Origin: RUG13091 sp045113315 | GTDB taxonomy: Bacteria; Bacillota_I; Bacilli_A; RFN20; CAG-826 | Assembly (NCBI GenBank): GCA_045113315.1 | Contig: JBGUIX010000001.1 | Location: forward strand, 62,001 to 126,000 | Direction: 5' to 3' | DNA length: 64,000 nucleotides | Shown: piece by piece, positions 26,093 through 36,300 of the stretch | How the letters are laid out: each line of letters begins with the position of its first letter | Numbering within the stretch: position 1 is the first letter of the stretch | Position numbers and translations under genes: made by a program | Notes under the pieces: model-generated | Told to the model about the DNA's origin: nothing | Seen by the model: only the letters and a program-made list of their open reading frames with translations | The model's database searches: none

Positions 26093-27181
26093 ATGAAAAT
26101 CCTATTAATTTGTGAGGCTAGCTGGACAGTTGTTAGCTTTCGAAAAGAACTTGTCGAATATCTAAATTCTAAGGGGCACCAAACTTATGTAATTACGGGT
26201 GATGAAGATCGCTTAGAAGAGATATCTTCTTTTACCACTGCCAAACTAATTAGATTTACAAATAGAAGCATGAATCCAATTAAACTTATGAAGCTTAAAA
26301 AAGCCATCAGAAGTTATATAAAAGAAGTAAAACCTGATGTTGTCATGTCATTTTTTATTAAGCCAAACACTGTTGGCGTGAAGGCTGCTTATCAAGCAGG
26401 CATAAGAAATATCTATCCAATGGTAGAAGGTTTAGGCGATCCTTTTCAACCAAAGAATTTTAAAGGAAAGTTAATAAGATACGTGTGTACGCACATGTAT
26501 AGGGGCGCGTTTAAAAAAGCTAAGAAAGTTTTCTTTTTAAATCATGATGATCATAAATATTTTTTGGAACACAAAATTTGTTCTTCGAAACAAGGAGTTG
26601 TCATCCCTGGTATCGGAATCGATTGTTCTAAATTTGAAACATCACCTCTTCCAAAAGAAGATTCAGTGCTCATGATGTCTCGATTAATTGAAAATAAGGG
26701 TGTTTACGATTTTTGTAAAATAGCCAAAAAAGTTAGAGAGATTAATCCAAACATCACCTTTAATCTATTAGGAAAAGAAGCCTCTATCACTAAAGAAGAT
26801 TTAAAAGAATATATCGAAAATAAAGACATCAATTATTTAGGAAGCACAAATGATGTTAAACCTTATATCAAAAATTCCTCACTACTTTTACTACCATCAA
26901 CATATCGTGAAGGATTACCTAGATCGATATTAGAAGCAATGGCGATGTCTAAAGCCACTGTGGCATATAAAAATGTCGGTGTTAATGAATGTGTTTTTGA
27001 TAAAGAAACCGGCATATTAACTAACCCTCATGATATCGAAGGAACCGCTCAAGAAATTATTAACCTATTTAAGCATAAAGAAATACTGGAACAATACGGT
27101 AAAAACGCCCGCAAAAAAGTTGAAGAAATATTTGATAGCCAAAAGGTGAATAAAAAAATATTGGAGCTTATCTCTGAATAG
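26093..27181 (+). CDS. Glycosyltransferase family 4
   Basis: 362 residues. GT4 enzyme: N-terminal KILLICEASWTVVSFRKELVEYL, then a C-terminal group 1 domain with SRLIENKGVYDFCKIAKKV, GSTNDVKPYIKNSSLLLLPSTYREGLPRSILEAMAMSKA (E-x7-E nucleotide-sugar site). The pattern is close to transferases that act on the first lipid-linked sugar (PglA-like). It is the only plus-strand gene within the polysaccharide locus and runs divergently from the sugar transferase, with its own near-leaderless promoter. Confidence 0.88.
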   Translation: MKILLICEASWTVVSFRKELVEYLNSKGHQTYVITGDEDRLEEISSFTTAKLIRFTNRSMNPIKLMKLKKAIRSYIKEVKPDVVMSFFIKPNTVGVKAAYQAGIRNIYPMVEGLGDPFQPKNFKGKLIRYVCTHMYRGAFKKAKKVFFLNHDDHKYFLEHKICSSKQGVVIPGIGIDCSKFETSPLPKEDSVLMMSRLIENKGVYDFCKIAKKVREINPNITFNLLGKEASITKEDLKEYIENKDINYLGSTNDVKPYIKNSSLLLLPSTYREGLPRSILEAMAMSKATVAYKNVGVNECVFDKETGILTNPHDIEGTAQEIINLFKHKEILEQYGKNARKKVEEIFDSQKVNKKILELISE

Positions 27182-27198
27182 AGGTCTCCAATATTTTT
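27153..27198. terminator. Bidirectional terminator between convergent genes
   Basis: AATATTGGAG and CTCCAATATT pair perfectly, flanked by A-run and T-run, so it can stop both the GT4 gene and the chain-length regulator gene. The left arm is inside the end of the GT4 coding region. Confidence 0.85.
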
Positions 27199-27220
27199 AT
27201 TTCAAAAGCAAATTATTTTT

Positions 27221-28672
27221 TTATTTTTCTTTCTTTTCGAACTTATCTTTTTTAGCGATATAAACAAGTGTGAAGACAAGCGTAGAGATGAGGAATAAGC
27301 CAACAGCACCAACCGCTAAACCGATTACACTACTAACATGTCCTTCCATTTTCGCAACACCCGAGGTGAAATAGTTCACTTGATTACGGTATTGATTATT
27401 CACAAAACCATAAACGTCACTAGTTGTTTTTCTATCAGCTTGTAATCTAGTTGATACTTCATTAAGTGCGATTTTGAAATCGTCACATTGTTTTTTCCAA
27501 CTTGCTTCTCCCGCAGTCATTGATTGAATGACGCCTTCATTAGTGGGTTCGTATATTATTTGATCGATATTTTCTAATGTAACTTCACTTGGAACTGTAT
27601 ATCCTAAATTGATTATTTCCTTTATATATTTTGCATCGATCTCTTTAATCTTTAGAATTTCTTCATTGGTTTTAATAATTTCTTTTTCAATAACTGAAGT
27701 ATTTCCTTCTAAATTATTGATTTTTACAGTAATTAATTTTTCTAATGCAACTTCTAATGATTTTAAATCAATTAGATTATTTCTTAAATTTTCTTTATAA
27801 GCTTCAGCTTGTGAAGTAAGGCTTTCCACAGTAACAGTATGATAATCCACTAAGTGGTTATGATATAAATCACCTTCATATTGAAGAATTAAGTTGCTAG
27901 CCCCGTATTCATATGAAGAAATAAATGAACTATAAAGTTTATTTAATGTATCACCATTAGAATTACCTCTGGAAGAATAATCAAAATCTTTAATAAGAGT
28001 TTCAAAGCATTTATCAATAGCATCATATTCAGATTTTAAATTATTAACAAACAAACCATAGGAGCTATTATCATTTCCGCTTAAATAATCCATGATTTCA
28101 TAATTGTCATTAGCGGTTTTAGCCACTTCTAATTGATAGTTCAATAAGGCATCGATAAAGGATTTAGCTTGTTTTTCGTTAGCAAAATAACTCTTACTAG
28201 CGCTTAAAGTATAACGAGCTGGATATTCAAAAACGACACGGCCAGTAGTTTGATCAGTATATGAGGCTCTAGAAATACTAATACCACCATTTTCCGCCAT
28301 CTTATCGGTATTAATTTTGCCAAATTCTTGAGGATTCTTTTCTTTAACAGCGTTTAGTCTTTCTTTAGAAACAACATCTGTATAAGAGAAAATGCTACTA
28401 TCGGAAAGATAAAGAGTTTGTGTGGCCATTTCTTCTTGTTTAATGGTCACGCCTTCCGCGATTTTTGGCTTCGCATTGATATTAAATTCAAAAGATGAGA
28501 CCATTCTTTCTCTTCCTGGATTCACACCTTTTGAGAATATTAAATATCCGGCAACACCACCAACAACAGTGGCGCCAAGAATGAACCATTTAAATTTATT
28601 GATGGCTTTACCGATGTTTCTAAAATTGAATTGGTTTTCAACCACTGGTAAGTTTTTGTTTGTTTCTTCCAT
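27221..28672 (-). CDS. Polysaccharide chain-length regulator (Wzz/PCP-like)
   Basis: 483 residues. Two membrane helices, at about 29-46 (KWFILGATVVGGVAGYLIF) and 445-470 (VIGLAVGAVGLFLISTLVFTLVYIA), enclose a ~400-residue extracytoplasmic part rich in long helices, the layout of polysaccharide co-polymerases. It lacks a fused tyrosine kinase, and no BY-kinase gene is nearby. It sits downstream of the ligase/polymerase gene by 40 bases and has GAGG before the start. The identification rests on topology and context. Confidence 0.7.
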   Translation of the reverse strand: MEETNKNLPVVENQFNFRNIGKAINKFKWFILGATVVGGVAGYLIFSKGVNPGRERMVSSFEFNINAKPKIAEGVTIKQEEMATQTLYLSDSSIFSYTDVVSKERLNAVKEKNPQEFGKINTDKMAENGGISISRASYTDQTTGRVVFEYPARYTLSASKSYFANEKQAKSFIDALLNYQLEVAKTANDNYEIMDYLSGNDNSSYGLFVNNLKSEYDAIDKCFETLIKDFDYSSRGNSNGDTLNKLYSSFISSYEYGASNLILQYEGDLYHNHLVDYHTVTVESLTSQAEAYKENLRNNLIDLKSLEVALEKLITVKINNLEGNTSVIEKEIIKTNEEILKIKEIDAKYIKEIINLGYTVPSEVTLENIDQIIYEPTNEGVIQSMTAGEASWKKQCDDFKIALNEVSTRLQADRKTTSDVYGFVNNQYRNQVNYFTSGVAKMEGHVSSVIGLAVGAVGLFLISTLVFTLVYIAKKDKFEKKEK

Positions 28673-28712
28673 AATTTATACCTCAATATTTAAAATAACA
28701 AATTTTAACCAA

Positions 28713-30530
28713 TTATACATCTATATTGTTTTTATTGCTAATCTTATAAGATAAGCCGAGCAAACGATTATTTAATTCTTCATGGCATTCATCAATTCTT
28801 CTCGCTAAAGGGAATTTAACAAATATCATATTGACCGTTAATAAGATGAATAAAGCCAAAACAATAGAAATAACAATCATCGTAACGCTAGTGTAAATAG
28901 TAGATAATAAGATAGATAATCCGATTAATAATAAAAGGATAGTATTGAAAACAATAACATCTTTTAAATAATCTTTATTTATTTTGATGAAAATACATGA
29001 AATACAAATTGAAGCTACATAAAGAAGTGATAACAAAACAATAAATAATGTTCTTAATATATTTGTGTTCCACATCATCATAGATGAAGATAAACCAACA
29101 ATAACTAAAGTAGAGACATATACGTAAATGCTAAATACTATATTTGCTTTAGAAGATAGTCTAACTTTTTGAAGCATTTCTTGCTTCTCATATTTCATCG
29201 CTAGAACAGGAACGAACAATAAAGCGTTCATCGCTAAATATTCTAAGGTTGTGGTAAAGGTTGGAACCATAACTTCAAAGATCATATAAATAAGTAATAA
29301 AGTCATTAAAAGTAAAGTGAATAGAGATAAATCTCTATCTTTTTTAAAATTCTTAACGCATTGATAGATAAGATAGGCTTGTCCGATTACCGCTAATAAT
29401 AGATAAAGGATTCCGCCTTCACCAAGCATTTCTAAATATCCATTATGAGCATTAGTGGTAAAGCCTTCTCCACCACCTGGATCAGAGTGGTTATAGACAC
29501 TAATAAGAGCGTTAAAAGTACCATAACCCTTACCGGTAAACCAACCACTACCGTTTAAAATTATTCTCGCATTACTCCAGATATATTCTCTGACTTCGAT
29601 TGTCCGATCACCAACATTTATCAAATTACTATAAATCCAGTTTCTTAACGGAGTTATAGCGAATAAGCAAATCATAATTAATAAAATGGATCCACCAATA
29701 ATACTAATTAAGGTAATATTTCTATTTTTATTTTCTTTGAAAGTTACGACTAAGCGATAAATAACATAAAGGAAAATCAAAACAAAAGATAAAATAATGA
29801 TGCTTTTGCATATTGTTAATAAAATTAAAAAGTACGATACAGCAACAAAAATATATACCCATTTTCTTCTGGTGTAATGGTTAATTAATAACAAAGAAAC
29901 AATATTTAAAAACAAGATAAAGGCGAATGAATTTTTGTTTGGAAAAACACTTTTAGGAGAAGATAAAAACATTCCTTGTGGATCGCCTTTAAAAGCAAAC
30001 TTAAAGAAATCGATATAATGATTGAATTCAAATATAAAGCTATAAAGAATTAGTATCGTACAAACAAACGTCACAATGTAAAACATTGTTAATAATTTGC
30101 CTTTGTTATTAAGTTTTTGAGGAAATAAATAAATAACAAAATATGTATTAGACAAAATAACAAAGAATCTAAATATTGACTGGAAACGATAAAAGCTATC
30201 GATTTCAAAATGGCACATCCAATATTCACCATGCAAACCTAAAACCATCATATCCTGTGGTGATTTCATAATGATGGACATAATCATATCTAAAATAAAG
30301 ATTAATCCTAATGAGGCAATTACTATGTAATTATGTTTAATGTTATCTCTATCCAAAAATAGATATAGCCCACCAAATAATAAATAAAGAACACTAACTA
30401 AAATAAATTCAATATGTGAATATCCGTTCTGGCCATTAAATAAATTGTTAGACAAAACATATATTCCAATTAAAACTGTGAATAACAATATAAAGATATT
30501 TAAAATAGGAAAACTTTTTCTTAGTTTCAT
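28713..30530 (-). CDS. O-antigen ligase/polymerase family membrane protein
   Basis: 605 residues with a dozen or more membrane helices. The large outer loop reads GKGYGTFNALI...TNAHNGYLEMLGEGG, the Wzy_C/WaaL signature with the His of HNGYLE. It would polymerise or ligate sugar repeat units outside the membrane. Its presence beside an EpsG-type polymerase suggests two chains, or a polymerase plus a ligase. The start is ATG 8 bases after a TATAAT box. Confidence 0.85.
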   Translation of the reverse strand: MKLRKSFPILNIFILLFTVLIGIYVLSNNLFNGQNGYSHIEFILVSVLYLLFGGLYLFLDRDNIKHNYIVIASLGLIFILDMIMSIIMKSPQDMMVLGLHGEYWMCHFEIDSFYRFQSIFRFFVILSNTYFVIYLFPQKLNNKGKLLTMFYIVTFVCTILILYSFIFEFNHYIDFFKFAFKGDPQGMFLSSPKSVFPNKNSFAFILFLNIVSLLLINHYTRRKWVYIFVAVSYFLILLTICKSIIILSFVLIFLYVIYRLVVTFKENKNRNITLISIIGGSILLIMICLFAITPLRNWIYSNLINVGDRTIEVREYIWSNARIILNGSGWFTGKGYGTFNALISVYNHSDPGGGEGFTTNAHNGYLEMLGEGGILYLLLAVIGQAYLIYQCVKNFKKDRDLSLFTLLLMTLLLIYMIFEVMVPTFTTTLEYLAMNALLFVPVLAMKYEKQEMLQKVRLSSKANIVFSIYVYVSTLVIVGLSSSMMMWNTNILRTLFIVLLSLLYVASICISCIFIKINKDYLKDVIVFNTILLLLIGLSILLSTIYTSVTMIVISIVLALFILLTVNMIFVKFPLARRIDECHEELNNRLLGLSYKISNKNNIDV

Positions 30531-30538
30531 GTTAGTAA

Positions 30539-30566
30539 ATTATAGCAATAAATTTTTAAATTCAAA
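30539..30566 (-). promoter_or_regulatory. Promoter of the ligase/PCP operon
   Basis: TTTGAA (30561-30566), 16 bases, TATAAT (30539-30544) with extended TGC on the minus strand. Only 8 bases separate the -10 box from the ATG, implying a leader of 0-2 bases. Confidence 0.7.
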
Positions 30567-30574
30567 GTTTTATT

Positions 30575-30599
30575 AAAATAAAAGAGGGCCGAAGCCCTC
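30575..30599 (-). terminator. Terminator after the superoxide reductase gene
   Basis: GAGGGC-TTCG-GCCCTC, a UUCG tetraloop hairpin, followed by TTTTATTTT on the minus strand. Confidence 0.93.
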
Positions 30600-30603
30600 A
30601 ATA

Positions 30604-30975
30604 TTAAGCCTTAAATAAACTGTGCAAATTGCAATAGGCATAAGCCGCAACAACTTCTTCGCCTTCTAATAAAGCGAATTCAGCTTTAGGAGCATCGCCT
30701 GGTTTTAATTGTTTTCTTTGATTGCCTTTATTTGTTTCTAAAGCAATCCATTCAATATAATGAGCATCCACCATTGGGTGAGCAACACTACCCACTTCAA
30801 CAGTCACGTGTCTACCATCTACTTTAATGACTGGGACATGTTTTTCAGCAGCGCCATCGCTTGTGTTAGGAACGATTTCTTTCATTGCTTCTCCACAACA
30901 TTTAGTGGGACAAGATGAGCAATCATTCACCATGGCGATGATTTTGCCACATACTTCACATTTTAAAAATTTCAT
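30604..30975 (-). CDS. dfx: Desulfoferrodoxin-type superoxide reductase
   Basis: About 123 residues. The N-terminal desulforedoxin-like domain has CEVCG and PTKCCGEAM (four Cys for iron centre I). The catalytic domain has EKHVPVI (Glu, Lys, His), HPMVDAHYIEWI and the C-terminal CNLHSLF (Cys and His ligands of centre II). It reduces superoxide to peroxide in anaerobes. The ATG at 30973-30975 with AAGGAAGG upstream is preferred over a start 45 bases earlier. It has its own terminator. Confidence 0.93.
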   Translation of the reverse strand: MKFLKCEVCGKIIAMVNDCSSCPTKCCGEAMKEIVPNTSDGAAEKHVPVIKVDGRHVTVEVGSVAHPMVDAHYIEWIALETNKGNQRKQLKPGDAPKAEFALLEGEEVVAAYAYCNLHSLFKA

Positions 30976-31040
30976 ATTATCTACCTTCCTTATGCTTTCT
31001 TCTTGTCTATACATAACCATATTTATATAAATAAATCAAG

Positions 31041-31541
31041 TTAATAAATTGATTTGATGATCTGATAGGCCTCTATTAATTTATCCATTTTTATCGATGC
31101 ATTTGCAGGACTAGAACTAGGCAATGATATAGCCTCTATATGACATACTTTATACAAATAACGATCATATAATTCTTTAGCTTTTTTACCTGTGGTCATA
31201 ATTACTTTTATATTTGGATATTGTCCCAATATTTGCTTTAAATCAATTGACTTAACATTCTTAATAGAAGAATCACTACTACCACATATATCACATTCAT
31301 AAATCACATCATATAAAGCTATTTGATGTTTTATTAGAAACTGTTTTCTTTCTTCGATAGTCTTTGGTTCATTTTCGTTAAAAACCACCGCTAAAAGCTT
31401 GAAGAATCTATTTTGCGGATGAGCATAATAAAAACCATATTCTCGAGATTTAACACTCGGTAAAGAACCTAATATCAATATTTTGGAATCTTTATTAATA
31501 AAAGGTGGGATGGATTCATGAGTAACGTGTTTTATTTGCAT
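31041..31541 (-). CDS. DNA-deoxyinosine glycosylase, uracil-DNA glycosylase superfamily
   Basis: 166 residues. The N-terminal ILGSLPSVKSREYGFYYAHPQNRFFKLLAVVF matches the GxxPS..aYYghP.NrFW motif of the Mug-like/hypoxanthine-DNA glycosylase branch of the UDG superfamily; SLPSSSPANAS is the second motif. It removes deaminated bases from DNA. A TAAAAT box 6 bases before the ATG hints at another short-leader message. Confidence 0.85.
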   Translation of the reverse strand: MQIKHVTHESIPPFINKDSKILILGSLPSVKSREYGFYYAHPQNRFFKLLAVVFNENEPKTIEERKQFLIKHQIALYDVIYECDICGSSDSSIKNVKSIDLKQILGQYPNIKVIMTTGKKAKELYDRYLYKVCHIEAISLPSSSPANASIKMDKLIEAYQIIKSIY

Positions 31542-31604
31542 AACATTATTTTAGACTGAATTTATTAATATAAATATGTTTTAATATAAGATGAGGTTAT
31601 TAAT

Positions 31605-33215
31605 ATGAAAAAGAAGAATATTTTAAAAATTGTATTATGTAGTTCGGCCTTTACTTTAATGTCTTTATCAGCGGTAAGTGCATCGATCTTTACAAATAGA
31701 AAAGAATTAATTAAAGCTGACGCTGCAACATTCCCAACCACTATCGATTTAAACGATTGCTCTGATGATGAAATACGCTCATATTATTCTTCATTTAACA
31801 ATATGTCCGCCGAGGAATTATGTGGTACTAATTTACTTAAAAACCTTAAAGGAATCATCGGTAAGAATGTAACCTATTTTTCATATAATAACGATACTGA
31901 AATATTTGCCATCACAGATCGTGATTGGACTAATAGTCCTGCGTCCGCAATTGCGGGTTATGATGCAAGTACAAATAAAATTAACAATTATAAGAAATCT
32001 ACTGATATTTCCTCTAATCCATATATTAGAATGTTATATAACGATTATTCGTTACAATCAAAAACTCGTTATACCGGAGATGGTGATGTATCAACTTCTA
32101 CAAAATCATTTGATAATGAACACGTATGGAGTCAATCGCATGGTTTCTCAGGTGGCGGAGATTCTTCTACAGGGGCAGGCAGTGATTTACACCACTTAAT
32201 GGCTGGAACTCAATATGGTAACAGAACTCTTCATAGTAATTATTCATATGGTTTTGTGAAAACATTAGACTGGGATGAATCAAGTGTCCCTGCGGTTGAA
32301 AAGAAGAATAAAAGAGGAACACCTTTATTCACTCATAGTGAAGATCAACAAGGTAGAGTGTTTGAACCACAAGATAGCGATAAAGGTGATGTGGCTAGAG
32401 CCTTGCTTTATATGGTAGCTTGTTATAACAATTACGATGGAAGTACACCTACAAAAGAGATGCCAGCCTTACAATTAGTCAATTATATTATTTCTGAAAA
32501 TACAAAAGGCTATTCTAGCGATGATTTAAAGAACGGCTATTATGGTTCTCTTCAAGACATTTTAGCCTGGCACAAAATGGATCCAGTGGATGAATATGAA
32601 ATCCATAGAAACAACTTAATTTATAGAAATTATCAACATAATAGAAATCCATTCATCGATTACCCAGAATGGGTTGATTATATCTGGGGTACATCCGAAT
32701 ATGATGTAACCACAAAAACAATCGCTTATAATCCAGAATCTACTGGAAGCGCTAATTTGGATGAAGATGTAATTAATGGTTATCAACCCACTATTCCTGT
32801 ATCCAAATTAGAAATAACATCTCAACCAACTAAAAAAGAATATAAAACTGGTGAAGAATTAGATAAGACTGGTTTAGTTATTACCGCAACATTTGAAGAT
32901 AATTCAACAAAAGACGTAACAAGATCTTGTAAATTTACATATGACTTCTCTAAAGTTGGAAAACAAACAGTGACTGCTGCCTATAAAGGTCATTCAGTTA
33001 CATTTGAAGTCAATGTTGTTAGAAAAGGAATTGATTGGAAGATGATTGCGATAATTATTGCTGTTGTGGTTGTAGTTATCTTAATTATCGTCGGTATTTC
33101 AGTTGGTGTTCTTAAGGTTAATAAGAAAGGTAAGATTAAAGTTAATAAATCTGGCGTTAAAAAATTAGCTAAAGGTTCATCAAAAACTAAAAATTCATCA
33201 AAGAAAAAGAAATAA
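31605..33215 (+). CDS. Secreted, membrane-anchored endonuclease I with Ig-like domain
   Basis: 536 residues. A signal peptide (MKKKNILKIVLCSSAFTLMSLSAVSAS) is followed by an EndA/NucM-type nuclease domain (about 100-360) with NEHVWSQSHGFSG and GSDLHHLMAGTQYGNRTLHSN, the His-metal catalytic region. A bacterial Ig-like domain follows (about 398-470: ITSQPTKKEYKTGEEL...GLVITATFEDNSTKDVT), then a membrane helix (IAIIIAVVVVVILIIVGISVG) and a Lys-rich tail. It probably degrades DNA outside the cell for nucleotides or defence. A homologous larger gene follows in tandem. GAGG precedes the ATG. Confidence 0.9.
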   Translation: MKKKNILKIVLCSSAFTLMSLSAVSASIFTNRKELIKADAATFPTTIDLNDCSDDEIRSYYSSFNNMSAEELCGTNLLKNLKGIIGKNVTYFSYNNDTEIFAITDRDWTNSPASAIAGYDASTNKINNYKKSTDISSNPYIRMLYNDYSLQSKTRYTGDGDVSTSTKSFDNEHVWSQSHGFSGGGDSSTGAGSDLHHLMAGTQYGNRTLHSNYSYGFVKTLDWDESSVPAVEKKNKRGTPLFTHSEDQQGRVFEPQDSDKGDVARALLYMVACYNNYDGSTPTKEMPALQLVNYIISENTKGYSSDDLKNGYYGSLQDILAWHKMDPVDEYEIHRNNLIYRNYQHNRNPFIDYPEWVDYIWGTSEYDVTTKTIAYNPESTGSANLDEDVINGYQPTIPVSKLEITSQPTKKEYKTGEELDKTGLVITATFEDNSTKDVTRSCKFTYDFSKVGKQTVTAAYKGHSVTFEVNVVRKGIDWKMIAIIIAVVVVVILIIVGISVGVLKVNKKGKIKVNKSGVKKLAKGSSKTKNSSKKKK

Positions 33216-33255
33216 AACTTATATTTTTAGCGTAGAAGCTTATATAAATTAAATA

Positions 33256-33307
33256 CACTTCAAGTCATAAATATGATTTAATATTTATACTGCTTGAGGT
33301 GTTTTTT
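33256..33307 (+). terminator. Terminator-like hairpin that also covers the next gene's ribosome site
   Basis: CACTTCAAG and CTTGAGGTG pair (one G-U), continued by ATAAATAT/ATATTTAT across a small internal loop, and TTTTTT follows directly before the ATG at 33308. It can end transcription of the first nuclease gene. The 3' arm contains GAGG, the ribosome site of the second gene, so folding would also hide it. Confidence 0.65.
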
Positions 33308-36300
33308 ATGAAAAGAAAAACAATATTAAATGGAATTATCACTATTTCCGCCGCTACATTTATGGTAGTTGCGGGAGTTACTGCTTTTAATAAGAAAAAT
33401 GAGGCGGATATCGCAGAAGCTGGTGAATTTCCATCAACTCCTTTTCCTACAGAAATTAATCTCAATGATTGTGATGAAGATGAAATCATCAGCTATTACA
33501 GCCCATTAAGTGAAAAAACTCCGGCACAATTATCTGGACAAAACCTATTAAAGAATCTAAAAGCGTTAATTAGAAGCAATGTTTCATATTTTAAATATGA
33601 TAATGTCGATGAGGTGTATGTAATCACAGATAGAGATTGGAAGAATTCTAAAAAAGAAGATATTTCAGGCTATGATAGTGCCACAAACAAAATTATTGAT
33701 TTTGATCATGTAGAAGAAGCAAAAAATAATCCTTATGTAAAAATCCTATATAACGATTATGCATTACAACCAACTACCAGATATAAAGGTGATGGGGATG
33801 TCCAAGGCAGTGAAACTCATAAAACATTCGATAAAGAGCATGTATGGAGTCAAAGCCATGGTTTTAAAAAATCAACCAAATCCGGCGAACAGAATTTGAT
33901 TGGTGCTGGTTCTGACTTACACCATTTAATCGCGGGTGCTCAATATGGAAACGAGACTTTGCATAATAATTACTCCTATGGTTTTGTGAAAAATTTGAAC
34001 TGGGATGAATCAAGTGTCCCTGCGGTTGAAAAGAAGAATAAAAGAGGAACGCCTTTATTCACTCATAGTGAAGATCAAGAACCTAAAAATGTGTTTGAAC
34101 CTCAAGACTGTGATAAAGGTGATATCGCTAGAGCTTTGCTATATATGGCTGCCGCCTACAATAATTTAGATGGTAGCACTCCTACACCAGGAGATCCGGC
34201 TCTAGAACTTAAAAACTATCTTATTTCAGAAAATTCTAGCGGTTTTTCTAGCGAAAAAATTGCAAATGGTTATTATGGCGCATTAGAAGATATTTTAGCT
34301 TGGCATTACATGGATCCAGTTGACGAATATGAAATTCATAGAAATAATTTGATTTTTAAAAATTATCAAGGCAATAGAAATCCATTTATCGATTATCCCG
34401 AATGGGTAGATTACATTTGGGGTAGAGCGGTTTATAATCCTACAACCAAGAAAATTACTCACGAAAATCCTTCTGGATATGTTGATTTAGATTATGATGC
34501 GATTAATGATTATCGTGAAAACAAAAAAGCTATCACAAAGATGGAAATCACAAAACAACCGAACAAAACAGTTTATTACGATGATGAAACATTCGAATCA
34601 ACTGGTATGGAAGTAATTGTTACATATGATGATTTAACCACCAAAAATGTGACTGATTTAGTTTCCATTGAAGTAGACTTGACTACAGTCGGAACGCAAA
34701 CTGTTACAGTTAAATACAAAAAAGAAGTCGCTACCACTACCGTGACTGTTTTAGAAAGAACTGATCCAGTCTCTAGTGTAACTTTAGATAATGATGAAAT
34801 GACATTTAGAGTTGGTGATATTGCTTTCTTAACCCCAACTATTCTTCCTAGAAGTGCGGCAAACAAAAATATTATTTGGTCAAGCAGCGATAATAGCGTT
34901 GTTACTGTTGAAGACGGAAAATTAACTGGTGCCGGTGAAGGAACCGCTGTTGTTACAGCAACTTCTGAAAGTGATTCTACGATTTATGATACTTGTAATA
35001 TCACTATTAGCGGTATTCGTTATGATTTATCTGAAACTACATATGAATTAATACAATCGAACGATCAAATTGATACTGAAAGAAAAATAATTGTCGCTTC
35101 TATGGCGAATGAGTTGTTGATGAATGAACAGACCACAAACAATAGACAAGGCTATGAAATGTTTAGAAATAGCGAAAACAAAACTATTGATGTTTCTGAT
35201 GAATATGCCACATTTACATTAGAGCCAGGCTCCATCGAAGGAACTTATGCCTTTAAGGATAACGTTAGTGGTGAATATCTATACGCTGACGGAGATGGAG
35301 CCAACATCAATCATTTAAAATCCCAATCCGAAATTGATGAATATGCTTCTTTTTCTATAAATATTACTACTGATGAAGAAAGTGGCATAACAAATACCAT
35401 AATTATGGGAAATGGCTCGAATTCTAATAAATATATGGCTTTCACAACACCTAAAACATTCTCTTGTTATAGTGCTGTGCAAACGGGAGCAAGAGCTATC
35501 GGCTTATATCAGCAAATTGAACGTGAAGGTGGCGTTGATATAAGTGTCACTGATATTAGATTAAATAAAACGTCTTTAGTATTAAATAAAGGCGACACCG
35601 AAACATTAACTGCAAAAATATTGCCTGCTGATGCAGATAATACTGCGTTTGATTGGGTTTCTACTGCTCCTGATGTTGCTACAATTAACGAAGAGGGATT
35701 AATTACTGCTATCTCCGTCGGAGATACCACCATTAAAGCTGTTGCTGATGATGGGGGAGTGACTGGAGAATGCCATCTTAGGGTTAACAGCAAATCAACT
35801 GGTACAGCATATTATGAAAGAATAACCTCATCGTCTGATCTTACATCTGGCCAATATGTAATAGCGGCAAATGTTAATGAAGCTTATTATGCCTTGCCAA
35901 ATTCTCTTACTATAAGTAACGGGAAAATTTCTTCTGCCAGCTCTGTTACAGTTTCTGAAAATAAAATATCGACTGCCAATGCAGAAAATTATGTTGTTAA
36001 TTTAACAGTCACAAATAACACAGTTTCAATTAGTAACGGAACACATTTACTTGGGTATAACAGTGGCACTAATTTAAAACTCGATGGTGAAGTTACTACT
36101 TGGAATTTGGTGGCAAATGTTACGAAAGGTACTTTCGCTTTATATGTTGTTGAGACAGTAGACAATAAAACAAACGATAGATATATACGTTATAGATCTG
36201 ATTCGCAAGTTTTCGGCGCTTATTCTGCTCTTACTGCGGCATATTACAATCTTGAACTATTTAAATACACCGAAGGTGAAGGCGATTATGTAGTTGATAA

